Origin: Streptomyces virginiae
Lineage (GTDB): Bacteria; Actinomycetota; Actinomycetes; Streptomycetales; Streptomycetaceae
Assembly: GCF_000720455.1 (NCBI RefSeq)
Contig: NZ_JOAK01000027.1
Span: 15,986-79,985, forward strand
Length of the DNA stretch: 64,000 bases
Reading direction: 5' to 3'
Shown: positions 35,810 through 43,568 of the stretch, piece after piece
How the letters are laid out: each line of letters begins with the position of its first letter
Position numbering within the stretch: position 1 is the first letter of the stretch
Translations under genes and position numbers: made by a program
Notes under the pieces: generated by a model
What the model was told of the DNA's origin: nothing
The model's input: only the letters and a program-made list of their open reading frames with translations
Databases searched by the model: none

Positions 35810-36451
35810 TCAGCCCCGCGGGGTCAGCAGGCAGCGGCCGACCAGCCCCACGCCCGCGTCGAGGGAGTCGGTGAACTCCTCGGCCAGCTCCGGCGCCCGG
35901 CGCAGCGTCCACAGCAGCCGGGCCGCCGACCAGGCTCCGGCGCGGGCGCGCTCCAGGCTCCAGGAGCCGACCAGGTGGGTCAGCGGATCGGCGATCTCCA
36001 GCAGGTCCGGGCCCGGCATCAGGTCCTCCCGGATGTGCTCCTCCAGCGAGACCAGCGTGTCGCCGACCCGGTCGAAGTCAGCCTCCAGGGCCCGTGGTTC
36101 GCAGTCCAGCTCACCGCAGGTGGCGACCACCGCGAGCGCCAGGTCATGGCCGATGTGCGCGTTGATCCCGGCCAGCGCGTGCTGCAGCGGCCGGATCCCG
36201 GGGTGGCGGCGGTACTGCAGCAGCGGGCGCCAGCAGGCCGGGGCCCGGTCGGCCTCCACCGCCGTCAGGTACCGCTCCGCGAACCGCACGCTGAGGGTCG
36301 CCGCCCGCCGGGGTGCCGGGAACGCCCCGTGGGCGATCCGATGGTGCAGGGTCTCCGTCACCGTCAGGTAGACCCGGTTGAAGACGGCGACACCGTCCTG
36401 CGGCGGGAGCCGCTCCTCCAGGGCGCGCATCCGCGCCAGCACCGCTTCCAT
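35810..36451 (-). CDS. DUF5995-like hypothetical protein
   Basis: 213 residues, all-helical by appearance. FNRVYLTVTETLHHRI, RFAERYLTAVEADRAPACWRP and LAGINAHIGHDLALAVVAT (His-rich core) match DUF5995-type proteins, whose function is not known. The conserved His/Asn residues (NAHIGHD) could be a metal site. Transcribed with, but separated from, the downstream DUF1963-like gene. Confidence 0.72.
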   Translation of the reverse strand: MEAVLARMRALEERLPPQDGVAVFNRVYLTVTETLHHRIAHGAFPAPRRAATLSVRFAERYLTAVEADRAPACWRPLLQYRRHPGIRPLQHALAGINAHIGHDLALAVVATCGELDCEPRALEADFDRVGDTLVSLEEHIREDLMPGPDLLEIADPLTHLVGSWSLERARAGAWSAARLLWTLRRAPELAEEFTDSLDAGVGLVGRCLLTPRG

Positions 36452-36527
36452 GGGAGGCAGAGTCGCAGGCGCCGGCGCGGATCCGGGGAACTTGGCCGTA
36501 CGCTTCCCCGGTTCGGGCGAAACCCCG

Positions 36528-37925
36528 TCAACGGGGCTTGTCCTCAGCCTCCCCGCCGTCGTCGTAGGCGGACGTGCCCGCGTCGAGCAGCGGCCCCTGC
36601 GGCTTCAGGTGTGCGGGGGCGAAGCGCCGCAGCGCGTGGTAGCCGCCGATCACCACGATCGTGCCCAGCGCGATGCCGCCCAGCTCGAAGCTGTCGGTGA
36701 TCTGCAGCTTCACACCGCCGACGCCGATGATGATGCCCGCCGCGGCCGGCACCAGGTTCAGCGGATTGCGCAGGTCCACCCGGCCGTTGATCCAGATCTG
36801 GGCGCCGAGCAGGCCGATCATGCCGTAGAGGATGACGGTGATGCCGCCGAGGACGCCGCCCGGGATCGCGGCGACGACCGCGCCGAACTTGGGGCACAGG
36901 CCGAAGAGCAGCGCGAAGCCCGCCGCCGCCCAGTAGGCCGCCGTGGAGTAGACCCGGGTGGCCGCCATGACGCCGATGTTCTCGGAGTACGTGGTGTTGG
37001 GCGGGCCGCCGACCGCCGTGGACAGCATCGACGCGGCGCCGTCCGCCGCGATGGCCGTGCCCAGTTCGTCGTCGAGGGGGTCGCCGGTCATCTCGCCGAC
37101 GGCCTTGATGTGGCCCGCGTTCTCCGCGATCAGCGCGATCACCACGGGAAGGGCGATGAGGATCGCCGACCACTCGAAGGACGGGCCGTGGAAGGACGGC
37201 AGCCCGATCCAGTCGGCCTTCGCGACCGCGGAGAGGTCCAGGCGCCAGTGGTCGACGGCCGCTTCCCCGCCCACCGTCGAGTGGATCTGCCCGAACAGCA
37301 GGTCGGAGATCCAGGAGAGCGCGTACCCGAAGACCAGCCCCAGGAAGATCGCGATGCGCGACCAGAAACCGCGCAGGCAGACCACGGCGAATCCGGTGAA
37401 CAGCATGGTCAGCAGCGCCGTCCACTGGTCCTGCGGCCAGTACGTCGACGCCGTCACCGGCGCCAGGTTGAAGCCGATCAGCATCACCACCGCGCCCGTC
37501 ACGATCGGCGGCATCGCCGTGTGGATGATGCGGGCGCCGAAGCGCCGTACGGCGAGACCGGCCAGGAACAGCGCCACACCGACGACGAACACGGCACCCG
37601 TGACGACCGCGCTGTCCCCGCCCGACGCCCGGATCGCCGCCGCGACACCGACGAAGGACAGCGAGCAGCCCAGGTACGAGGGCACCCGCCCGCGCGTCGC
37701 GAGCAGGAAGATCACCGTCGCGACGCCGGACATCATGATGGCCAGGTTCGGATCCAGGCCCATCAGGACCGGCGCGACGAAACTCGCGCCGAACATCGCC
37801 ACGACGTGCTGGGCACCCAGCCCGGCGGTCCGCGGCCACGACAGCCGCTCCTCCGGCCGGACCACCGCGCCGGGGGCGGGGGTCCGCCCGTCACCGTGCA
37901 GGGTCCAGCCCACGCCGAGGCCCAT
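36528..37925 (-). CDS. NCS2-family nucleobase (uracil/xanthine) permease
   Basis: 465 residues with about 14 helices. The NCS2 signatures IALIAENAGHIKAVGEMTG (TM8 Glu) and GGPPNTTYSENIGVMAATRV (TM10) are both clear and resemble UraA/PyrP more than xanthine or urate carriers. Start ATG 37925 is preceded by AGAGGAG at 9-15 nt. No purine or pyrimidine genes are adjacent, so uracil is a family-based guess. Confidence 0.9.
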   Translation of the reverse strand: MGLGVGWTLHGDGRTPAPGAVVRPEERLSWPRTAGLGAQHVVAMFGASFVAPVLMGLDPNLAIMMSGVATVIFLLATRGRVPSYLGCSLSFVGVAAAIRASGGDSAVVTGAVFVVGVALFLAGLAVRRFGARIIHTAMPPIVTGAVVMLIGFNLAPVTASTYWPQDQWTALLTMLFTGFAVVCLRGFWSRIAIFLGLVFGYALSWISDLLFGQIHSTVGGEAAVDHWRLDLSAVAKADWIGLPSFHGPSFEWSAILIALPVVIALIAENAGHIKAVGEMTGDPLDDELGTAIAADGAASMLSTAVGGPPNTTYSENIGVMAATRVYSTAAYWAAAGFALLFGLCPKFGAVVAAIPGGVLGGITVILYGMIGLLGAQIWINGRVDLRNPLNLVPAAAGIIIGVGGVKLQITDSFELGGIALGTIVVIGGYHALRRFAPAHLKPQGPLLDAGTSAYDDGGEAEDKPR

Positions 37926-38033
37926 GTTCCACTCCTCTTTCCCGGTTCTCCCGGTCCTCCGGACGAGCACGGCCGCGGCCGCGCACACATCGAGGCCGCA
38001 GCGCACGGGGTGCCGCTGCGGCCAGTCGACATA

Positions 38034-39272
38034 TTACGGCCGGATATCGGCAGGTTCGTCCCGCTCGGCCGGACCGGCCTTCCCGGCGAACCCGCCCCCA
38101 GACTGCCCCACCGGGGGCTTCGGGCGCAGTACCGCGGCACCCACCACCAGCGCGAACGCCAGCACGGTCACCAGCCCGAACGACACCACCAGCGAGGTCG
38201 CGTCGGCCACCGCGCCGATCGCCGACGGCGCGATCAGCCCCGAGGTGTACGTGATCGTCGCGACACCGGCGATCGCCTGCGCCGGAGCCGGCCCGCTGCG
38301 CCCCGCCGCGGCGAAGGCCAGCGGGACCACCACCGCGATGCCGAGACCGATCATCCCGAAGCCGGCCAGCGCACCCGCCGGGTGCTGGACGCCGACCACG
38401 AGCAGACCGCCCGCGGTCGCCAGGACGCCGCCCGCGCGGACCGTGCGCACCGGCCCGAAGCGGTCCACCACCCGGTCGCCGACGAGCCGGGCCACGGCCA
38501 TGGTCAGCGCGAAGGCGGTGGTGGAGGCGGCCGCCAGGCCCGCGTCCGTGTGCAGGACGTCCCGCAGGTAGACCGCCGACCAGTCCAGGCTCGCGCCCTC
38601 GGCGAACACCGCGCAGAACCCGATCGCGCCGATCAGCAGCGCGGACCTGGGCGGCAGCGCGAAGTGCGGCGGCGCCTGAGCCCCTTCGTCGCTGCGCAGG
38701 TCCAGCACGCCCTGTACGGCGACCAGCCCGCCCGCGGTCAGGACGAGCGCGGCGACCAGGTGGTGCAGCCGGGCGTCGGTGCCGGTGTGCGCGGCGACCG
38801 TACCGGCGGCGGACCCCAGCAGCGCGCCCACGCTCCACATGCCGTGCAGGGAGGACATGATCGAGCGGCCCAGCCGGTTCTCGGTCTCCACTCCCAGTGC
38901 GTTCATCGCCACGTCCGACATGCCCGCGGTGGCCCCGTACACGAGGAGCGCGAGGCACAGGACGGGCAGGTTCGGCGCGAGGCTCGGCAGGATCAGCGAG
39001 AGGGTCCACATCGCCAGCAGCCCCCGCAGCGCGGCCCGCGCGCCGAAGCGGTGGTTGATCCGCCCGGCCAGCGGCATCGCCAGCGCGGCACCCAGGGCGG
39101 GGAAGGCGAGCGCGAGCCCCAGGGTGCCCGCGCTGAGCTGGGCGTTGTCCTGGATCCAGGGGATGCGCGTGGCGAAGGAGCCGGTGACGGCGCCGTGGGC
39201 GCAGAAGACGGCGGCGATGGCGAAACGGGCATGGCGCAGGCGCGCCGGGCTGAGGTCGGTGTCCCCGGTCAT
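38034..39272 (-). CDS. MFS transporter, divergent from ROK regulator
   Basis: 412 residues, about 12 hydrophobic segments. MPLAGRINHRFGARAALRG is the MFS loop 2-3 motif, and LSAGTLGLALAFPALGAALA resembles the YbjJ/fucose-permease-like branch. Start ATG 39272. It is read away from the ROK regulator gene and shares a 55-nt intergenic region with a perfect palindrome at 39283-39305, so regulation by that protein is likely. A sugar or sugar-derivative substrate is inferred. Confidence 0.87.
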   Translation of the reverse strand: MTGDTDLSPARLRHARFAIAAVFCAHGAVTGSFATRIPWIQDNAQLSAGTLGLALAFPALGAALAMPLAGRINHRFGARAALRGLLAMWTLSLILPSLAPNLPVLCLALLVYGATAGMSDVAMNALGVETENRLGRSIMSSLHGMWSVGALLGSAAGTVAAHTGTDARLHHLVAALVLTAGGLVAVQGVLDLRSDEGAQAPPHFALPPRSALLIGAIGFCAVFAEGASLDWSAVYLRDVLHTDAGLAAASTTAFALTMAVARLVGDRVVDRFGPVRTVRAGGVLATAGGLLVVGVQHPAGALAGFGMIGLGIAVVVPLAFAAAGRSGPAPAQAIAGVATITYTSGLIAPSAIGAVADATSLVVSFGLVTVLAFALVVGAAVLRPKPPVGQSGGGFAGKAGPAERDEPADIRP

Positions 39273-39282
39273 GACGCTTAAA

Positions 39283-39305
39283 CTATCAGGGACCCTGCCT
39301 GATAG
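39283..39305. promoter_or_regulatory. Palindromic operator between MFS and ROK genes
   Basis: CTATCAGG-N7-CCTGATAG, a perfect 8-bp inverted repeat centred in the divergent promoter region, 11 nt from the MFS start and 23 nt from the ROK start. It is the obvious candidate binding site for the ROK repressor. Confidence 0.7.
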
Positions 39306-39327
39306 ATAATGGCCCCGACTCCCTAGG

Positions 39328-40479
39328 ATGGGCGCCGTGACTGAAGCGACCGCCCCGGTACCGTCCCCCGCCTCACCCAGCACGGCCCGGGCCATCAACG
39401 ACCGCCTCGCCCTGCAACTCCTCCAGGACTCCGGACCGCTGACGGCAACCCAGCTCAAAACCCTGACCGGCCTCTCCCGCCCCTCCGTCGCCGACCTCGT
39501 CGACCGGCTCGCCGAAGCCGGCCTCGTCGAAGTCGTCGGCGAATCCGGCGAACAGCGCCGCGGCCCCAACGCCAAGCTCTACGGAATCGTCGCCAGCCGC
39601 GCACACCTGGCCGCACTCGACGTCCGCACCGACCGGGTCACCGCCGTCGTCACCGACCTGCTCGGCCACACCCTCGCCGAAGCCGCCCTGCCCGTCGGCG
39701 CCCCCGAGGACGCGGTCGCGGCCCTGCTGCGCACCGCCCGCGAGGCCGGCGCCGCCGAACTGCACACCGTCGTCGTCGGAGCCCCCGGCCTGGTCACCCC
39801 CGCCACCGGCGAACTCCGTGACACCATCGGCCTCCCCGCCTGGCACCGGGACCTGGTCACGGCCCTGCAGCGGACCCTGCCCGCCGTCGTGGCCGTCGAG
39901 AACGAGACCAACCTGGCCGCCCTCGCCGAGCAGCGCCTCGGCGTCGCCCGCGACCTGGACTCCTTCGTCCTGCTGTGGCTCGGCGCCGGCGTGGGCGCGG
40001 CCGTCGTCCTGGACGGCCGGCTGCGCCGCGGCGCCTCCGGCGGCGCGGGCGAGATCGGCTTCCTCCCGGTGCCCGGCACCGGCGGGCTGCCCTCGGCCGC
40101 CGACTGCGCGGGCGGGTTCCACGCCCTGGTCGGCCGGGACGCCGTGACCGCGCTGGCCCGCGAGCACGGCTTCACCGGCCCCGCCGAACAGGCCGTCACG
40201 GGAGCCGCGGGCGAGCCCTTCCTCGAAGCCCTCGCCGAACGCCTCGCCCTGGGCGCGGCGGCCGCCGCGGCCCTCCTCGACCCCGGGTGCGTCGTCCTGG
40301 CCGGAGAACTCGGCCGCGCCGGCGGCCCCGCCCTGGCCGCCCGCGTCTCCCACCGCCTGGCGAAGCTGACCCCCGTCCCGACGGAGATCCGCGCCACCAC
40401 CCTGGGCGACCCGGCAGTCCTGGCGGGCGCCCGCCTGGCCGCCCGCGAGGCGGCCCAGGGCGTCCTCTTCGGGGGCTGA
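39328..40479 (+). CDS. ROK-family transcriptional regulator
   Basis: 383 residues. The N-terminal winged helix (LALQLLQDSGPLTATQLKTLTGLSRP... about 22-75) is followed by a ROK sugar-kinase-like domain (VVVGAPGLVTPATGEL, ENETNLAALAEQRLG, LLWLGAGVGAAVVLDGRLRRG). The usual ROK zinc motif CxCGxxGC is absent at the expected place (PSAADCAGGFHALVG), so it may bind no zinc. GTG 39337 is an alternative start with AGGATGG upstream. It likely represses the divergent MFS gene in response to a sugar. Confidence 0.88.
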   Translation: MGAVTEATAPVPSPASPSTARAINDRLALQLLQDSGPLTATQLKTLTGLSRPSVADLVDRLAEAGLVEVVGESGEQRRGPNAKLYGIVASRAHLAALDVRTDRVTAVVTDLLGHTLAEAALPVGAPEDAVAALLRTAREAGAAELHTVVVGAPGLVTPATGELRDTIGLPAWHRDLVTALQRTLPAVVAVENETNLAALAEQRLGVARDLDSFVLLWLGAGVGAAVVLDGRLRRGASGGAGEIGFLPVPGTGGLPSAADCAGGFHALVGRDAVTALAREHGFTGPAEQAVTGAAGEPFLEALAERLALGAAAAAALLDPGCVVLAGELGRAGGPALAARVSHRLAKLTPVPTEIRATTLGDPAVLAGARLAAREAAQGVLFGG

Positions 40480-40588
40480 CCCCACCCGGGGTGCGGGTGG
40501 TAGCGGGATCGCACGAGCCGGCCGCGCCCGGAAGGATCGGCCTCGGCGACCATCGCCGTACTGCCGACGATCACACGGGGGTTGACCC

Positions 40589-41725
40589 ATGGGGGAGCAG
40601 ACGCGGAAGAAACTGCGGCCGGTCGCGGCGGTCGCGGCCGTCGCAGCCATGACCCTGAGCACCCTGAGTGCCCAGGCGCCGTCCGTCGCCGCCGCGACGA
40701 GACCGGACACCGTCCAGCAGGACCTCGACCGGCTCGTACGCTCCGACGGCCTGCCCGCCGCGCTCGCCGACGTCACGGAACGCACCGGCCGGACCCGTAC
40801 GTACGTCGCAGGGGTGGGCGACCTGGCCACCGGAACGAAGGTGCCCCGGGGCGGGCAGGTGCGCATCGGCAGCAACACCAAGACCTTCACCGCCGTGGTC
40901 GTACTCCAACTGGTCGGCGAGGGCAGGATCGGCCTGGACGACCGCGTCGACACCCACCTCCCCGACCTCGTCCGCGGGGAGGGCATCGACGGACGGCTCA
41001 TCACCGTCCGCCAGCTGCTGCAGCACACGAGCGGCCTGCCCAACTACACCGAGTACGAAGACCTCCAGCCCCGGCCCTACGAGCCCCGCGACCTCCTCGA
41101 CATCGCTCTCCGGCACAAGGCCGAATTCGCCCCCGGCGACGCATGGCGATACAGCAACACGAACTACGTCCTGGCCGGCCTGATCGTCGAAAAGGTCACC
41201 GGCCGGCCCCTCGCCCAGGAGATCGACCGGCGCATCATCCAACGCCTCGGGCTGCGCCACACCTATTTCCCCGCCCCCCGAGACGTGACCATCCGCGAGC
41301 CGCACCCCCACGGCTACCTCCGCGAATCAGCGGACGGGCCATTGCGCGACATCACGGAAATGGATCCCTCCTGGAGCTGGGCGGCCGGCCAGATGATCTC
41401 CACCACCTCGGACCTCAACCGCTTCTTCTCCGAGCTCCTGCGCGGCCGCCTCCTCCCGGACGCCCAGCTCGCCCAGATGCGCACCACCGTCCCCGCCGAC
41501 TACTTCGGCCGCGGCGCCGGCTACGGACTGGGACTCGTGAGCAGACCCCTGTCCTGCGGCGGCGTCTACTGGGGCCACGGCGGCAGCTTCCCCGGATACG
41601 AGACCCGGGGCGGGACCACGGAGCACGGCCGCCGCGCCGCCCACATCGCGGTGACCATCCAGCCGGCCGACAAAGCGGTCATGGCGCGCGTCGACGCCAC
41701 CGTGGACGAAGCCCTCTGCCCGTAA
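40589..41725 (+). CDS. Secreted serine hydrolase (class C beta-lactamase/D-Ala-D-Ala carboxypeptidase-like)
   Basis: 378 residues. A signal peptide (KKLRPVAAVAAVAAMTLSTL, cleavage near AAAT at about 36) precedes a penicillin-binding fold. Motifs are the nucleophile Ser in GSNTKTFTAVV (SxxK), YSNTNYVLAG (YxN) and WGHGGSFPGYETRGG (HxG). This arrangement suits a DD-carboxypeptidase or EstB-like esterase rather than a true beta-lactamase. ATG 40589 follows GGGGGTTGACCC. Confidence 0.9.
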   Translation: MGEQTRKKLRPVAAVAAVAAMTLSTLSAQAPSVAAATRPDTVQQDLDRLVRSDGLPAALADVTERTGRTRTYVAGVGDLATGTKVPRGGQVRIGSNTKTFTAVVVLQLVGEGRIGLDDRVDTHLPDLVRGEGIDGRLITVRQLLQHTSGLPNYTEYEDLQPRPYEPRDLLDIALRHKAEFAPGDAWRYSNTNYVLAGLIVEKVTGRPLAQEIDRRIIQRLGLRHTYFPAPRDVTIREPHPHGYLRESADGPLRDITEMDPSWSWAAGQMISTTSDLNRFFSELLRGRLLPDAQLAQMRTTVPADYFGRGAGYGLGLVSRPLSCGGVYWGHGGSFPGYETRGGTTEHGRRAAHIAVTIQPADKAVMARVDATVDEALCP

Positions 41726-41782
41726 CCGTCAGCGCGGCATGCGCCGCCCCAGCTCCCACGCCCTCGCCCGCAGCCCCCGCCC

Positions 41783-42532
41783 CTACCGCCCCCGCCGTGC
41801 CGCGAACTGGGCGAACGTCTCCGTGCCGACCGCGTGGGACGGGGTGAGGTGGCCGCCCCGGCGGAAGCCCGCGTAGGCCTTGCCCGCCAGGGGGACCGGG
41901 AGGACGCGGCGGTGGCGGCCCGTGGCCGAGAGGTAGGTGCGGGCCAGGTCCGGCAGGCTGTGGATCTCCGGGCCGCCCATGTCCGGGACCCGGCCCGACG
42001 GGGTCGGGACCGCCAGTTCGGCCATGCGGGCCGCGACCTCGCCGACGGCGATCGGCTGCACCCGTACGCCCTTCGGGACAGGCACCACGGGCAGTCTCGC
42101 CGCCGTGTCCGTCACCATCGCCACGAGGTCGTGGAACTGCGTCGTGCGCAGGATCGTCACACCCAGCCCGGACGCCTCCAGCAGCCGCTCCACCTGGAGC
42201 TTGCGCCTGTAGTAGCCGAGCGGGACCACGTCCACCCCGACGATCGAGATGTAGAGGAGGTTCCGGACGGTCCCGGCCCGCCGGGCGGCCTCGATCAGGT
42301 GCCCGGCGGCCACGACGTCGCCCTTGCCCGCCCCGCGCGTGTTGCTCGCGCAGTGCACGACCACCTCCGCGCCCGCCAGCGCCGCGTCCAGACCGCTGCC
42401 GTCCTGGAGGTCGACGGGATGGTCCGGGGCGTGCCGGCTCAGCACCCGGACCTCGTGGCCGGCCGCCCTCAGCGGCTCGCTGACGAGCGATCCGAGGGTT
42501 CCGGTGCCTCCGGTGACGACGATGGCGCTCAT
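41783..42532 (-). CDS. NAD(P)-binding SDR/NmrA-like protein, probable ECF41 target
   Basis: 249 residues with an atypical-SDR Rossmann fold: IVVTGGTGTLGSLVSEPL at the N-terminus, VVVHCASNTRGAGKGDV and GYYRRKLQVERLLEAS. The Tyr-x-x-x-Lys catalytic pair is replaced by an NmrA-like pattern, as in sugar-nucleotide epimerase relatives. It lies just downstream of an ECF41 sigma gene, the position where ECF41 loci carry an oxidoreductase, epimerase or carboxymuconolactone-decarboxylase-like gene. Its start is ATG 42532. Confidence 0.85.
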   Translation of the reverse strand: MSAIVVTGGTGTLGSLVSEPLRAAGHEVRVLSRHAPDHPVDLQDGSGLDAALAGAEVVVHCASNTRGAGKGDVVAAGHLIEAARRAGTVRNLLYISIVGVDVVPLGYYRRKLQVERLLEASGLGVTILRTTQFHDLVAMVTDTAARLPVVPVPKGVRVQPIAVGEVAARMAELAVPTPSGRVPDMGGPEIHSLPDLARTYLSATGRHRRVLPVPLAGKAYAGFRRGGHLTPSHAVGTETFAQFAARRGR

Positions 42533-42576
42533 GCTGTCCGTCCTTCGCTGGTGCGGTGGGATGCGTTCACCAGCTG

Positions 42577-42604
42577 GGACCGGACAGCCTTCAGGAATGT
42601 GACA
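42577..42604 (-). promoter_or_regulatory. Candidate ECF41-type promoter for the SDR gene
   Basis: On the minus strand, TGTCACA (42604-42598) is followed by 16 nt and then GGTCC, with CGGTC one base earlier. The ECF41 consensus, from memory, is TGTCACA with a CGTC -10. It overlaps the last codons of the sigma gene and would start transcription about 40 nt before the SDR ATG. Confidence 0.6.
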
Positions 42605-43490
42605 GCTGCCGCCGGAGGAATTCCAGCTTCTCCGGGTTGACCACCGCGCTGATACCGCTGACCAGCCCATTCTCGAATTCCACCAGCAGGACCGCCACCT
42701 CGCCGAAGAGCACCGCGGGCGTTCCGTTCACCTCCGCGACGCTGACCGGCACCCCGGCCACGTACTTCGCCATGGCGCCCATCGCGAACCGGGCCACCTT
42801 GTCCCGCCCCAGGATCGGCCGCCGCGCCGCGTTGACCACGCCGCCGCCGTCCGACACGTACCGCACGTCGGCCGCCAGCACCCCCTCCAGCCGGGTGAGG
42901 TCCCCGCTGCGGGCGGCGGTCAGGAAGCTCTCCAGGAGCCCCTGCCACCGCTCGGGGTCGGCGGAGTACCGCTTCTCCCGGGAGGCCGGCCGGCCGGCGG
43001 CCACCCGGGCCGCCGCGCGCCGGTAGAGCTGGCGGCAGTTGGCCTCGGTGAGGTCCAGGAGGGTGGAGATCTCCCGGTGGCTGTAGGCGAAGGCCTCGCG
43101 CAGTACGTACACCGCGCGTTCGACCGGGGTGAGCTGCTCCAGCAGCAGGAGCAGGGCCATGGACACGCTGTCGCGCTGCTCCGCGGACTCCAGCGGGCCC
43201 AGGGTGCCGTCCCCGGTGAGGACGGGCTCCGGGAGCCAGGGGCCGACGTACTGTTCGCGCCGGGCGCGCGCCGAGGTGAGGCTGTTGAGGCAGAGATTGG
43301 TGACGACCTTGGCGAGCCAGGCGCCCGGGTGCTCGATGGCGGCGCGGTCCGCCGCGTCCCAGCGCAGGTAGGCGTCCTGCACGATGTCCTCGGCCTCCGC
43401 GGCGGAGCCGAGCATGCGGTAGGCGATGGCGAACATCCGGGGCCGGTGTTCCTCGAAGTCCGCAGCGGACGCGGTGACATGTGTGCTCAC
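42591..43490 (-). CDS. ECF41-family (SigJ-like) sigma factor with C-terminal SnoaL-like domain
   Basis: 299 residues. Sigma-2 (FEEHRPRMFAIAYRMLGSAAEAEDIVQDAYL) and sigma-4 (LTPVERAVYVLREAFAYSHREIS) regions are followed by a ~100-residue NTF2/SnoaL-like extension. The extension has the ECF41 hallmarks DGGG-V (VSDGGGVVNAARRP) and a C-terminal NP-x-KL (VVNPEKLEFLRRQ). These domains regulate the sigma factor directly, replacing an anti-sigma factor. The start codon ATG/GTG lies at 43490 after a strong terminator. Confidence 0.92.
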   Translation of the reverse strand: MSTHVTASAADFEEHRPRMFAIAYRMLGSAAEAEDIVQDAYLRWDAADRAAIEHPGAWLAKVVTNLCLNSLTSARARREQYVGPWLPEPVLTGDGTLGPLESAEQRDSVSMALLLLLEQLTPVERAVYVLREAFAYSHREISTLLDLTEANCRQLYRRAAARVAAGRPASREKRYSADPERWQGLLESFLTAARSGDLTRLEGVLAADVRYVSDGGGVVNAARRPILGRDKVARFAMGAMAKYVAGVPVSVAEVNGTPAVLFGEVAVLLVEFENGLVSGISAVVNPEKLEFLRRQLSHS

Positions 43491-43528
43491 CGGGCCAGCC
43501 TACGAGGGCGCGCCGGGCGGGAACGTGC

Positions 43529-43562
43529 GAGGACCCGGTGGCCGCCGGGCCACCGGGTCCTC
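43529..43562 (-). terminator. Terminator after the chitinase gene
   Basis: Perfect 15-bp stem (GAGGACCCGGTGGCC at 43529-43543, complement at 43548-43562) with a 4-nt loop. It is 7 nt past the chitinase stop codon on the minus strand. Confidence 0.88.
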
Positions 43563-43568
43563 ACGTTT

